A DNA stretch of 64,000 bases from Lunularia cruciata (Eukaryota; Streptophyta; Marchantiopsida; Lunulariales; Lunulariaceae), in contig OX419756.1 in NCBI GenBank assembly GCA_948567375.1, positions 2,857,001-2,921,000 of the forward strand. The letters run 5' to 3'. This document shows positions 12,275 to 25,389 of this stretch, in pieces. Below the pieces are notes generated by a model, which was given only the letters and a program-made list of their open reading frames with translations, searched no databases and was not told the origin of the DNA. Both the position numbers and the translations under genes were made by a program. Numbering within the stretch: position 1 is the stretch's first letter; each line of letters begins with the position of its first letter.

Positions 12275-14205
12275 GGTTCATTGACACTGATTTACTCTGC
12301 CTTACATGGCGATGCGGATTTGCACCTGGAGCTGGCGTTTCTTGCACCTGCTGCGATAGGCGCAAAAGTGGAATTTAGATGTCACTCATATCACACCACA
12401 GCTATCAATGAATCCAGGTACCTGCAGTTGCTGTTCGTTATATCGGCCGGTCAGCTTGGACTAAGTGCCGGAACACATTCAATTCTTTGGACTCTGGTCT
12501 GCACAATCACAGATGACCTGCACGCACCGTGATGTAATTTGGTCCCCACCGTGCAAATGCTTCCTGAAGTCGCATTCCGTATTGATAAGTTTTCTTGACG
12601 ATCCATACTAAGAGCTGGTCCCTATTGTTTGAGAGATTTTCATGCATCTCGTGATGATCTGTTCACTGGGTAGTTCAAACGCAATGGTAAGACTATCCCC
12701 TGGCTGAGCCATTTAGCCTCCTAAGTAGAAAGGATGAGAATAATAAAGGTATGGTTTGTTTGGACAGATCCACTAGATAATATTCCACAGTTACAGATTT
12801 AAAATTTGCTACTGGGGGAGCCTCCCAAAAAATGTGCTACTTTTTCAGATCTACTAATGGAGTAGAGTGTCGGAAACATTCAAAAGGGGCTGTTGTATAG
12901 ATAACCTGGCGAATGAGTGGTGGTGCAGCATCTGGAAAAGACAGGAGAGGTTAAATAAGCCAGACAGAAACGATGTGAGCATTGCTTGTTCCATGACCTT
13001 TGCTTGCATCCAGCCAAACAAAATCAGGAGATTCAGAACCGTAGATCACCAGGACTTGCATAGCTCGGATATCTCAGGTGTAGTGGGGCAGATCTCTCAT
13101 ATAGACTCTATTGGGGTTTAGCCTCATTTTACCTTTTTCATCTATCCCTTGTACGGCCTGATGGGGTCTTCCCATCCTTCTTTTTTTTCTACGCGTTCAT
13201 CCTTCTTCTTTGAACCGTTATATTTCAACCCAAACAATATCAATCCTCCAAAAGCAGACCCTGGATTTGCATCACCCCACTGTGTATACACTGAATGACT
13301 GACCGATTCTTGCCCACAATCAATCGCGCAAACTCATCCAAAGTCATCCGAAGGGCAATCCTGTTTTAGACAGGAGTACTTCTGATTAAAACTTCCCTGA
13401 TCCAAGCTTGAGAGAAAGCATGTTCAGATCAAATGAAGCATACTTGCTCTGTAAGTTACTTGAAGTGACACACCCTGTTCTAGTTAGATGTTCAAAAATG
13501 ATACACACCTCAAGTGGCTTTGGCTCTTGCAAAATGAGTTGAAACGTACGTAAAGTCGCATCCCTGCTTTATGGCCAAGACCTTACAAACATTCTTGCAC
13601 TTCGGTGGAGACATCAAACTGCATTGAGCACCGCGTACGAACTTGCAGTAGATAGCCCTCTTCGGCGTTTCCATTTTCCACTAGATATTTAGCCCAGATT
13701 TTTCAGAAGCTCGCACATTTTGGTGGACTATGGATCTACCCAAATGCACGAGCATCTCAAATCTCAAAAGTCTACAGGCATAAATAATAAATCGATAACC
13801 CAGATATTAAACCAAGAAGCTCTCTAATAGTACTATCCAGATGATGAACCGAAATTCCCTCGCCCTTCAAGACATTTGCATCTCACTTCCAAGACCATTG
13901 TGCAATTTCGAGCCGAGCTCGACTAGCATGTCTACTCTGTCTCGGATAGTTGTGCTATTGTCATCGTTAAACGCATAGACGACAACCAAACATCCACGTC
14001 CACGGCATCAGTCCACAGCGAAGAGAAAGGATGTCCAGACTCGCTACCTCTCTCTGCGTATATTTCTCCTGCCTGTGTGATCGTCCAAGTTACAACGAAG
14101 CATGTCAATGCTCACTCTCGTAGCAGTCGTTCACGGCTACGAGGATCATAGACGCCTGGCGTGCCCCAACCCGATTTGTGTGATAAACACAAACACACAC
14201 AGACA
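12275..14205 (-). repeat. Repeat block X, copy 2 (subtype b, with LINE-tail insertion)
   Basis: It is colinear with block X copy 1 but more diverged, and it shares with copy 5 (32310-34880) an insertion absent from copies 1, 3 and 4. It is truncated at about 14207, after ACACAAACACACACAGACAC, where it jumps to sequence found near 55600. No intact ORF is present. Confidence 0.6.
13043..13211 (+). mobile_element. 5'-truncated LINE-like insertion with target duplication
   Basis: Relative to block X copy 1 (AGAACCGTTGTATTTCAACC at about 3470), this copy contains about 169 extra bases flanked by direct repeats GAACCGT (13036-13042 and 13212-13218). The insert is the C-terminal tail (DLHSSDISGVVGQ...SIGV, stop) and 3' UTR of the element at 5155-5602, ending in CTTCTTCTT. 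A 3'-end-only insertion with a target-site duplication is characteristic of LINE retrotransposition. Confidence 0.6.
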
Positions 14206-15000
14206 CAATGAAACAAGCGTACTGGATATACGTTGAAATGTTTTGAAATTTTGGTGAATCGGCCTAAACCAAAACCATCTTTGTCGCACTCTCGTGAATC
14301 TATTTTCTACACTCAGTCTTTGTTTTCAAGCATCTGGTTTGCTGCTGGCGAATATTGCAATCAATTAAGTGGGAGAGACTAAGTGGGTTTAAACAAGAAT
14401 TGTTTTGAAAGTATTCTTTTATCTTCACGCAAGTGTCGACAAGTCAGCAAGGTAAGAATCAGTGAGGATTTATCTTTGAAGGAGGTTTCTTACAGGTAAC
14501 CTTAGTGGGAAATCGTATTGGATCGTATGTACTGGATAATCTTTACTTTACATTGAGTATAGTACGGGAGTTATTTAAACCCGTGGCTTCTTCAGCTAGT
14601 TATATCTAATACTAAGAAGAACATGCTCCAAAATCAATGTAATTGATGAACTCCGGTGACCATACTATTACTCGAGAGGTTATGATAAGTCTTGGAATTG
14701 ACGCAGGTAATAAATTTAAACCGTATCCATTAACGACGACCCAAATTCTTTATTGTTTGGAGCGTTATGTTGCACCCTAAAAGAACAAGATATTGGTCCC
14801 TAATCTTTTCACCTTTCCGGAAGTGTTTCAAGCAATTGGGGGCGAAAGAATTATATGGAGGGAGAAGAGCACCACGGGTATCATACACGTCACCCAATCC
14901 TTGGTAACTGACTCTCTCACTTTGAAGGGTATTGTCTTTTGGTTTCACTAGTTGGAAACGCATGCTATGCATGAGGTAGTGTGTCGAACCTACCTTGAAG
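14206..15000 (+). repeat. Junction segment and conserved fragment, copy 2
   Basis: The segment 14226-14620 matches 55605-56000, and 14636-14960 matches the unidentified fragment at 8540-8860, here with extra single-base changes that shift the frame. Nothing else is recognisable. Confidence 0.5.
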
Positions 15001-16800
15001 AACTGTCCGAATAAGCCTTTTAGAAAAAGTACTATCTAGATCCTATTAGAATGGATGGTATATTTTCTATGGTTGACATATATTTTTATATATGATTTTT
15101 TTAAATTTGGTGTTTTCTATCATGAATATATAGTTAAATTTATCTTGAAATAGATCAATATATTATTTTAAGTATATCAGCATAGAATAATTCTGGAGTT
15201 ATTGTTGAAAGATTTAGAGCTTATGGTTTGGACTTTTATTAAGGACTGTATATAATGATAAGAAAATTTAAGATAAAATTTTTACGTTACATCTGAGTCA
15301 TTATTAAATAAAAAAAATTTAGATCAAAATTTATTAGAATCTTATTTTATCGACAGTACATTCAAATTCTATATTATGAATATTTGAGTTAATAACTTTT
15401 CTTAATATTTATCAACTCCTAACGCATGATACAAATTGCTTACTTTACATTCATCTTCATCGTTGACGTTTATTGCAATGGTAGTATACCTACTTGTTCA
15501 ATACATGTGCATAAATAAATAACATAACATAACATAAAATTGAATATACAATATTCATCACAATCTAGTTGCAACTTGCAACTCTATATTCTTTCCGATG
15601 CTAAACTATCTACTCATCTACCATCAGATATTTTTAAATATTTTCATAGGCATTCCATAGGATTGGTATATCTACTTAAAAACTTTCTGGGTGGTCACAT
15701 CTTCCACTACTTCTATTAAATATTATAGATATCCAAACCATTTTATATAGAGGTCTTTGCAAGATGCTTTCTTTGATTTCTATAAAGAGACAACTTTATG
15801 TAGTTATCATATATAGTAGTAAATATTAACTTAAAAATGGAAATAAATAATCTAAGATACTTGAAAAATAAATCAAATTTTTCTTTTAGATAAATAAAAA
15901 TTCAGATTAGGATGATATTTCCATATATTATCAATATGTTTATTGTGACAATATATGTAATAATATGGAGTTAGTAGAGCTTAATGAATTAGTAAAATAA
16001 ACTAAATATAACAATGAATTCTTAAAATTTTCTAGAAGCACCTGAAGAAACTTCTTGACAAAAGGTTTTAGAAGTACTTTGGAAGCTTCTTGTTTGGAAT
16101 TTTTTAGGTACCTTCCGAGGAGTAGGTAACTTATATCCCAAGATAACAGTTAGCTTAGCTTGTACACTTAGTAGGTAGCTTCTAAAAGGAAATTTCTTTG
16201 AAAGCTTCTTGGCTAGCTTAACTTGCACTCCAAGAAGGCAATTTTGAGAGGGAAGCTTCTTTGAAAGCTTCTCGAGAACCCTGTATTTTTTCATTATAAA
16301 TACCAAAACCCAATAGAAGGAAATTTCTTTGAAAGCTTCTTGACTAGCTTAACTTGCACTCCAAGAAGGCAATTTTGAGAAGGAAGCTTCTTTGAAAGCT
16401 TCTCGAGAACCCTGTATTTTTTCATTATAAATACCAAAACCCAAGCTCATGCCAAGCATTCAAAATTGTTAGGAAATTCAATTTTGAGATATTATGTAAC
16501 AACACATCACATATACCATTAAAAGAACATCAAGGACAACTAGATATAACATGGTTCATTTCATATCTTGAAAGCTACCTCCATGGCAATATAGTCCCAT
16601 ACCCAACACTATATTAATGCAACACTTAGAATATATATGTTTAGATAGGATAGTCATACATCACACTCCTCTTCTTGACTATCTACCATCTAAACTCTCT
16701 AGCCTATGCAAAATTGAGTACCATATTAACAATATGTGACTTGTATTCTATGTATTCTATTCTAAACAATATGTAGGCTTGTATTCTATCTAAGCAACAC
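15001..16800 (-). mobile_element. AT-rich flank and Ty1/copia LTR, copy 3
   Basis: The sequence corresponds to 8880-10511, followed by the LTR end that matches window position 1 onward at 16542. No gene is seen. Two closely spaced TATA boxes result from a local duplication (16188-16443), annotated separately. Confidence 0.6.
16188..16443 (-). repeat. Tandem duplication (131 bp) carrying the LTR TATA box
   Basis: GGAAATTTCTTTGAAAGCTT begins at 16188 and again at 16319. Each copy contains the minus-strand TATA box (plus-strand TATAAATA at 16295-16302 and 16426-16433) and the preceding CTTCTTTGAAAGCTTCTCG element. The LTR of copy 2 at about 10060-10116 has one copy. Confidence 0.8.
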
Positions 16801-19080
16801 AACCTCTGAAAACTATTCAGCTGTATTATTGTGATTAGCAATACTGAACGTTGAGTAAGTTCATGCATAACTTGAACTTCTTAATAGGAACATGTTTAGT
16901 TAACATATCAACTACATTAACCTTTATATCTACATTTTGCAAATTTATCTCTCCATTTCTCACCACTTCCTTGATAAAATAATGTTTTACATCAATGATA
17001 TATTTGATTCTTGGCAAATTTAATAGCACTTTGGCTATTATAATAAAGTTTGGAATTCATTTTTGGGATAAGTTTATCCTTGGCTAATCCTTGTAGCGAT
17101 ATTGCTTCTTTAGCAACCTCAATGGTTACCATATGTTCTGAATTTATAGTGGAAAAAGCAGCACTTTGCTAGAGAGTAGACTTCCAAGTTATTGGACCAC
17201 CAACAACTATAAATATAAATTTTGTTGTAGACCTTTGGTTATCCAAATCTCTTGCAAAATAGGAATCTACATGCCTTGTAATTACTCCTTTTTTGTCCTT
17301 CTCCACATCAAAGATAATGCCAATATTTATAGTCCCTTTCAAGTAACAAAGTATATACTTCACAACTTCCATGTTGAATGTTGTTTCCTTGGATTTGCCG
17401 TATATCAACTCATAATACTCAAAACATATGAGATGTTTGGTGTGTTACAGGTCATTGCATACATTAGACTTCCAAATGAGACTAGCATAAGGACTATCTG
17501 ACATTAATTTTCTCTCTTTGTCATTTGATGGATATTGTGCCAATGATATCCTAAAATCACTTGCCAATGGAATGCTCACAAGTTTTGCATCCTCCATACC
17601 AAAACTCGCAAGTAATCTTTTCAAATACCTCCTTTGAGATATCCATAATTTTCCCTGCTCTTGTCTTGGTGGGTTTCAATCCCAAGTACACACTTTGATA
17701 AAAGTCCTTCATATCAAACTCCTTACCAAGCTATGCTTTCAATTTCTCCACCTCACCATATCTTCCATGACAATCAACATATCATCCACATATAATACCA
17801 AGATAATTGAAATCAAGAACTCTAGATCCATATATCTCCTTGAGGTACACACAATAATCTGACTCACTTTTATTGTATACATGCTGCAAAATGAAAGCAT
17901 AAAATTTCATGTACAATAGTCTTGGACTTTTTTTTTGTCCATAGAATGACTTTTGTAACCTGCAAACTAGGGTCTCATTCCTTGGTACCATAAAAACCTT
18001 CAGATTGATGTATGTAAATCTCCTCCAATTCCCCATGTAAAAATGAAATTGTAGCATCTAGTTGGTCCAACTCCAAGTTATGCAACATAACTATTGCAAA
18101 CAATGCATGAATTGAAGAGATTTGTACCATTGCTAAAAATATCTCATTCAAGTCAATACCTTCGTTTTGACTATAATGCTTTGCTATAGACCGTGCTTTG
18201 TATCAATGTCCACCTATTGTGGAATTCCTTCCTTCCTCCAAAATACCCATCTGCAACCAATAACCTTCTTGTTCATAGGTAATTTTCCAACTCTCTAAGT
18301 TTGGTTTTGTGCCAAAGACTGCATCTCCTCTTCCATTGCATAGTATCATCTTTGACACTTATGATCTTGCAGTGCCTCTTCATATGAAAATGCTCATCAT
18401 TCTCCATAAGAAGACATAGAGTACAAATGAATCATCAAATCTCTTTGGAGTCCTTCTATCCCTATTTGGATACCTACATTCATGTATAACTTTTGGACCT
18501 TGCTCTTTTAGTGGATCACTATGGACATCTATAAGAGGTGAGTTGTCTTCAATTCCAACATCAAACTCTATCATAATAACATGTGATTGAATTTTTTTTC
18601 TTTTCTTCAAACATAGTAGTCAACTCCATCATACTAGTCTTATCAAAAACTACATTTCTACTTACAACAAGGCAACACCTTTTTGGATCCCATAATCTAT
18701 ATCCCTTTTTATCATTCTCATGTCCTAAGAATATATATTTTCTAGATTTGGGATCTAACATGGCCATAACTTCGCTTTTATTGAACTTTGCTTTTATCGA
18801 ATATGGATATAAGTTATACATCCAAACACTCTAAGTGAAGAGTAATCAGCAAGTCAGCCTATCCATTTTTCTATAGGTGTTTTACACTCCATATCAATAA
18901 AAGGAGAAATGTTTTACCAAATGACAAGTAGTTTTCACAACTTTTGCCCAAAAACTCTTATTTAATGTGGCATTGCTTACCAAATTTCTTGCTTTCTCCA
19001 AGAGTAAAATTTATCCACTCTATCAAAACAGTTTGTTGAGGAGTATTGGGTGTGTTAAAGTGTTGAATTAACCCTTAACT
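16800..19080 (-). pseudogene. Ty1/copia polyprotein remnant, copy 3
   Basis: This is a close copy of 300-2600 in the same order and with mostly the same breaks. RNase H is at 17408-17169 (YILCYLKGT, DSYFARDLDNQRSTTKF), RT at 18057-17782 (VCRLQKSFYGQKKSPRLLYM, SESDYCVYLKEIYG), and the integrase C-terminus at 18821-18561 (YIFLGHENDKKGYRLWDPKR). Shared stops show it was duplicated after it had already decayed. Confidence 0.85.
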
Positions 19081-19084
19081 CTTG

Positions 19085-21650
19085 CTCACACAACAGCCAT
19101 GAATGAATCCCAGCACCTGTAGTTGCTGCTCGTTACCTCGGTCGGTCAGCTTGGACTAGTGCTGGAGCATGTTCGATTCTTTGCTTTCTGGTTGGCACAC
19201 CCGCTGGGTTCATTGAACTGATTTCCTCCGCCTTGCGTGGCAGTGCGTATTTGCACCTGGAGCTGGTGTTTCGTGCACCTGCAGCTCTGGTTAGCACACC
19301 CGCTGGGTTCATTGAAACTTAATTCCCTCCGCCTTGCGTGGCAGTGCGTATTTGCACCTGGAGCTGGTGTTTCATGCACCTGCGACTATCGCTTCAGGTG
19401 CAAGAGTGGAATTTAGATGTCGATCAGTTCACACAACAGTCATGAATGAATCCCAGCCTCTGTAGTTCCTGCTCATTACCTCGGTCGGTCAGCTCGGACT
19501 AAGTGCTGGAACATGTTCAATTCTTTGGTCTCTGGTTCGCACACTTGCGGATGACCTGCACGCACCGTGATGTAATTAGGTCCCCACCGTGCAGATGCTT
19601 CTTCTTGGATTCTTACTCCAAACTGATAATCTTTCTTCACGATCCATACTGAGAGCTACCCCGTGTTGTTTGGCGAGATTTTTATGTATCTACTGATAGT
19701 TAGTTAACTGGGTAGTTTAAACGCAATGGCTCATGGCTCAGGCATTTAGCCTCATAAGTAGAAAGGATGAGAATAGCCTCATAATAAAAAGTATCGTTTG
19801 TTTGGTCAGATCCACTAGATAATATTTCACAGTTACGGGTTTCACACTTTCCTGTGGGAGCCTCCCAAAATGTGCTGCTTTATCAGGTCTGCTAATGGAG
19901 TAGAGTGTCTGAAACATTCAAACGGAGCTGTTGTATAGATAACCTGGCTAATGAGTGATGAAACATTTGGAAAGGACAGGAGAGGTTAAGAAAGCCAGAC
20001 TCTAACGACGTACGCATTTCTTGTTACATGGCCTTTACTTGCGTCCAGCCAAACAAAATCAGGAGATTCAGAACCTTTGTATTTCAACCCAAACAATATC
20101 AATCCTCCAAAAGCAGACCCTGGATTTGCATCGCCCCACAGTGTATACACTCAATGACTGACCCTTACTTGCGCACAATCAATCGCGCAAACTCGTCCAA
20201 AGTCATCCGAAGGGCAATCCTGTTTTAGACAGGATTACTTTTGACTAAAACTGCCCTAAACCAAGCTTGAGAGAAGGCATGTTCAGATCAAATGAAGCAT
20301 ACTTGTTCTGGAAGTTCCTTGACGTGACACAGCCTGTTCTAGTTAGATGTTCAAAAATCTAAACTTCCTAAGCTTTCAACTCACTTTGCTCTTGCGACGT
20401 GAGTTGAAAAGCACGTGAACTCGCATCCTTGCATTATGGCCAAGACCTCACAAACATTCTTGCACTTCGGTGGAGACATCAAGCTGCATTGAGCATCGTG
20501 TACGAACTTGCAGTAGGTAGTTCTCTTCTGCGTTTCCATTTTCCACTAGATATTTAGCCCAGATTTTTCAGAAGCTCGTACATTTTGGTGGACTATGGAT
20601 CTACCCATATGGATCTACCCAAATGCACGAGCATCTCAAAAGTCTACAGGCATAAATGATAAATCGATAATCCAGACATTAAACCAAAAAGCTTCTCCAA
20701 TAGTACTATCCAGATGATGAATCGAAACTGCGTCGCCCTTCAACACATTTGCATCCCACTTCCAAGACTATTGTCCAATGTTGAGCCGAGCTCGACTAGC
20801 ATGTCTACTCTGTTTCGGACAGTGTGCTATTGTCATCGTTTAACGCATAGACGACAACCAAACATCCACGTCCATGTCATCAGTCCACACCGACGAGAAA
20901 GGATGTCAAGACTCGCTACCTCTCTCTGCCTATCTCTCTCCTCCCTGTGTGATAAGTCCAAAGTTACAACGAGGCATGTCAATGCTCACTCTCGTATCAG
21001 TCGTTTACGGCTCCGAGGATAACAGACGCCTGGCGGGCCCCAACCCGATTCGTGTGATAAACACAAACACACAGACACCACAAGCCTACACTTCGAGCCC
21101 ACAGAAACTCTAATGCTCGCCCTCAAGCCATAACCTAACGAAATGAAGTCAATCGATCTTCTCGGAGTTTTACTCCGCTGACATCCTTAAAATCAATTCT
21201 GTAATTGTGACGACAGAAAGCCTAACTTCCTACTCGGTACAAGACACTCAAAACTGGATCAGTGCTCTACCTTCACTCTCCAGTCCCCAAACCGTACTCC
21301 TGAGAAGCACAAACATGAACCTGTGAAGTCTGATATGCAAAAACTCAGCAGACATTCACAAGACCAGGCTTCCTTCCCAGCGAGGTATCCAATGTCTGCA
21401 GCCAGGAAACCCTAGCTCTGATGATCAGATTTGAGTGCTCTCTTTTTATCCTCTCTCTCCTATAAAGACGGCCGGCAACAATTGGCAATGCCTACAGCAC
21501 ACAGTTCAGAGCCACAAGTCCTTCCTCACTGCGCTGGTTAGCCAAGGTTCATACATCCATCCATCGACGTTCATACATCATGGATACTTTAGGTCTAGTG
21601 GCTCTCTCAAGAGTTAGGTGCGGTTTAGATATTCACCCGTCATCTTCTCT
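19085..21650 (-). repeat. Repeat block X, copy 3 (subtype a)
   Basis: It is colinear with copy 1 and lacks the LINE-tail insertion. A segment of about 92 bp (CACCCGCTGGGTTCATTGAA to CTGGTGTTTC) is duplicated in tandem at about 19198-19375. The telo-box leader recurs near 21410. No intact ORF or recognised protein is present. Confidence 0.55.
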
Positions 21651-23165
21651 CCTTCAATGTGTTTCCATTTAGGTTTGGTTTACCATACTCATTTTCTTTA
21701 TTCATTTATGAGTGTTGTTCAACCTATGACACAATGGTGGTCCATATGAGGTTCCATTTAGGTTTGTTTACCATCCTCATTTTCTTTAATCGTTTATGAG
21801 TGTGATTCTACCTTGGATGCAATATTGGTCCATATGACACTAGGTTCTTTTGGGATACAAAGATTAGTTATCTATAATGCAATCAAAGATATAGTGTTTA
21901 TTATAGCTCGTGGCGTTTGACACATTTGTCAAGGAATGCACGAGAGCTTATCATGTTAGGCGCTAGGGGTACCACTCTCACTCTCATACTTTGCAACATA
22001 TTCTAGACAACGTGTATCCATTGCTCTAATGAAGATAATGGTTGGTGCAATCCATGGGAGAGCAATCACATTAGGTGATGTTTCTTCATATGCTCCAATT
22101 GTGTGTAGACAATACGACTTGCATAGCTCGGATATCTTAGGTGTAGTAGGGCAGATTTTTCATATAGACTCTATTGGTGCTTAGCCCCATTTTACCTGTT
22201 TTGTCTCTCCCTTGTACGGCTTGATGGGGTCTTCCCATCCTTCAATTTTTCTACGCGGTCGCCTTCTTCTTTATTATAGCATAAGAGAATGAATACTTTG
22301 CTTGGAAAGAGTATTCATATGCTTTACAAACAATGCATGTTAGAGCATATTTATACTTGTGCCAAGATATCATGTGACAATAATGGATGTTATGGTTACC
22401 GATCATATGCATGATGTAGTTTTGGAGGGAGTGATTACTCATCCTCCTAGATGTGCGACAAGCAGAGTAAGGTCTCTAAATATATGGGTATACAATGAGG
22501 TCACTTCTTTGTTCCTCTAGCCTTGGAGTTATATAGAGCTATGACATAATGTTCAACACATTTGTCAAGGAGTGTGCTAGAGCTTATTGTTTTAGACATC
22601 ACCAAGTACCACTCTCACTCTCATATTTTGTAGTATACTTTAGAGAACATATGTCCATTGCTCTATGGAGAGCATTGGCTGGTGCAATCCATAGGAGAGC
22701 AATAATACTAGGTGATGTTTCTTTGAATACTGCAATAGTTTGTAGACCTTATAACTTGCATAACTCAAATATCTTAGATATGATAGGGTATTTTCTCATA
22801 TCAATAATATTGGAGTCTAATCCCACTTGACCTCTTTTGTCCCTCCTTGTACATCAAGTTGTACAAGGAAAGTATTTGATGGGGTCTTCCCATTGTTCTT
22901 CATGCGTTCTACAAGTTCGCCTTTCCCCATTAGTTACAAGTGGAATCCAGCCCCATGTTACATCTTTTGTTTCTCTTGTACAGCTTGACTGGTCTTTCAT
23001 CCTTTGTGTTTCCTATACGGTCACCTTTTCTCCTTTAGATATTACAAAAGGTGTTTTGAGAATCCTTTTCCAAATTCCAGAAATTACTTGTTGGGAGGTT
23101 CATACGATATCTCTTAAAATATTTTGGGGTATGAGGAAAATCCATTCATCTTACATAGAATAAGT
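21650..23165 (+). pseudogene. LINE-like C-terminal fragments, copy 3 of the tandem pair
   Basis: This is colinear with 5155-6480. The first tail ends near 22182 (SYD/RYDLHSSDILGVVGQ, then 3' UTR CCCTTGTACGGCTTGATGG). The second stretch, 22549-22830, keeps FVKECARAYCF, VPLSLSYFVV, and ALAGAIHRRAIILGDVSLN. Frameshifts and a missing N-terminus make it non-functional. Confidence 0.4.
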
Positions 23166-24100
23166 AAGAAGAACTCACTTAACCTCTTGAAATCTTCTGG
23201 GTAATAAAACATGACCAAGTAAATTTTTTCAGGCTCCATGTGGTCCACAAAATTTAACCACCAAAAAAATGACCAGAAAAAGTAATAAAATAATTTCCAT
23301 ATGACATGTTAATTTTTTATAGTAATTTTCATAAATGTAGTGTATGTATTTTGGTGTATAGGACGTAATAAATAAGTTTATGGGGCATTATAGACATTCT
23401 TGAAATGTCCTCGTATACAAACTATTTTGAGAATGTCAAGACTTAGACCGGAGACTTGGACTTGGTGGTATCTATATGTGATCTTTTAATTATTAATATA
23501 ACAAATCATTTCTATCACAATCAACTCTTACCAGGTTTTTAACAGATTTTATCAAGAGAAGTCTTAGATGAAAAATCTAATTTTCTAATGTTCAAAGTGA
23601 TAATGAATTTTTAATTTTGAGGTGATACTCTTGTTAATCATAAATTGTAAAAATCCAACCCTAAACCTTAAATATATTGCTCTAAATCTTAAAAGGTTTA
23701 GCCATTGTTTGACCAAAACCCCAAGCGTGATATAACTTGGATAGGGTTACACTTCAATTATACTGGTAATATAAAGATTGATTTTAGTAATATAAAGATT
23801 GATTCAACTAAAACCCCAACCCGTTGTCAACCCAAACCTACCCACGGTATAATCTGACCGGGGTTACATCTCAGTTCTATGCCCCGTTGTAGAGATGGAT
23901 GCACCTCACATCTTGCCTGTTGCTGTGATGAATATAATGCAATGCCAAGCTATCAATTATTGGTTTTTTAAGCAATTTCATGAATTTATGTTAAACATCG
24001 ATGCGATTTGGGCTTTGAGAAAGAAGCCTACATGATCTAGGCTGCCCGGAGATCGGTTAGTATCAGTGACATTTTATTGTTGGGATAGCCCTTTACTCTA
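23165..24100. repeat. AT-rich segment and single-copy equivalent of the 7059 duplication
   Basis: No gene is seen. It is colinear with 6480-7620 of unit 1. ACCCCAAGCGTGATATAACT at about 23718 is present once here, against twice in unit 1. Confidence 0.55.
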
Positions 24101-24102
24101 TT

Positions 24103-24444
24103 GAAGCAGGGTATGTTGATCTATGCTTATTCTTCTCAGAGTGTTTATGGGCATAGAGCTTCAATGCAAATACTATGTGATCACTAATGAATAATGAAAG
24201 AATCAAGATTCTTGACGAAGCAGGGTGTGTTGATCTATGCTTATTCTTCTCATATTATTTATGGGCATAGCGCTTCAATGCAAATACTATGTGATCAATA
24301 ATGAATAACGAAAGACTCAAGATTCTTGACGAAGCAGGGTGTGTTGATCTATGCTTATTCTTCTCATATTATTTATGGGCATAGCGCTTCAATGCAAATA
24401 CTATGTGATCAATAATGAATAACGAAAGACTCAAGATTCTTGGC
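24103..24444. repeat. Three tandem copies of a 114-bp unit
   Basis: GAAGCAGGGT begins at 24103, 24217 and 24331, exactly 114 bp apart, and each copy runs through GGGCATAGCGCTTCAATGCA to AAGATTCTTG. The equivalent places in unit 1 (about 7690-7800) and at 39838-39940 have one copy, so this is a local triplication. It is non-coding as far as can be seen. Confidence 0.85.
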
Positions 24445-25022
24445 ATCAAATCCAACAAACATTGTATGGAGATAATAATTCTTTCACCAAATAAAATTTC
24501 TTTAAATGGGATGAGGATTGAAGCTTATCGATTAGAATTCACTCGTTATTGGCTTCTTGGAGTGTTTGCTTGATGGATACAAAGGTATAGCAAAGGTGTA
24601 ATAACTCTTTTGGATTCTAAAGGGTTTCTAAACTTAGAAAATGAATATGGTAGTCAATTTCAAATGATGGTTGTTGAACCATTGAAAGACACATAGATTA
24701 TTGTGGACATGAAAAGGTCACTAATTGACTATAGAAAGGATACAAATTAGTAAGTTGTTTCTATATACAATTAAATATCTCAATATAGATGAAGATCTAC
24801 ATATGTGAGTAGGACCTCAATTTATCGTGATATCTTGTTGATAATTTCTAAAACATAGGATTGCGGTCGTCGAATAGCACTACATATTGTGATACCCAGT
24901 TCTACTGTCGACCGGTTCAAATGATTACCGGTACAGGTGTAGTGTCCTAAACCAAAACCATTAAGAGTCTGCAAAACAATGTTTGTATATATCCATTCGC
25001 TATCCTTTGGTATTCTATTCAA
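24445..25022. repeat. Duplicated intergenic segment with no visible gene
   Basis: Colinear with 7820-8535 but with a deletion around 24890, which removes the equivalent of the Ty3 target site. Nothing protein-like survives. Confidence 0.5.
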
Positions 25023-25034
25023 TTATCAATGTGA

Positions 25035-25292
25035 TTGATGAACTCCGGAGACCATATTACACGAGAAGCTTTCATAAATCTTGGAATTGACGTAAGTAAT
25101 GAATTCAAACCGTATCCATTAAAGACGACCCAAATTCTTTATTGTTTGGAGCATTATGTTGAACCCTACAAGAACAAGATATCGATCCCTAATGTTTTCA
25201 CCTTCCGGAAGTGTTTCAAGCAATTGGGCCGAAAGAATTACATGGAGGAAGAAGAGCACAACGGGTCATACACGTTACCCAATCCTTGGTAA
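25035..25292 (+). pseudogene. Conserved unidentified protein fragment, copy 3 (cleanest frame)
   Basis: An 85-codon open frame contains INLGIDVSNEFKPYPLKTTQ, ILYCLEHYVEPYKNKI, and FTFRKCFKQLGRKNYMEEEE, ending SYTLPNPW and a stop. Where the other three copies have a stop or a shift, this one reads through, so it is the best query for finding the source gene. The family is not recognised. It is possibly an exon fragment rather than a whole protein. Confidence 0.4.
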
Positions 25293-25389
25293 ATGACTCT
25301 CTCGTTTTGAAGGGTATTGTCTATTGGTTTCACTAGTTAGATGCCCATGCTATTCATGAGGTAGTGTGTCGAACATATCTTGAAGAACT

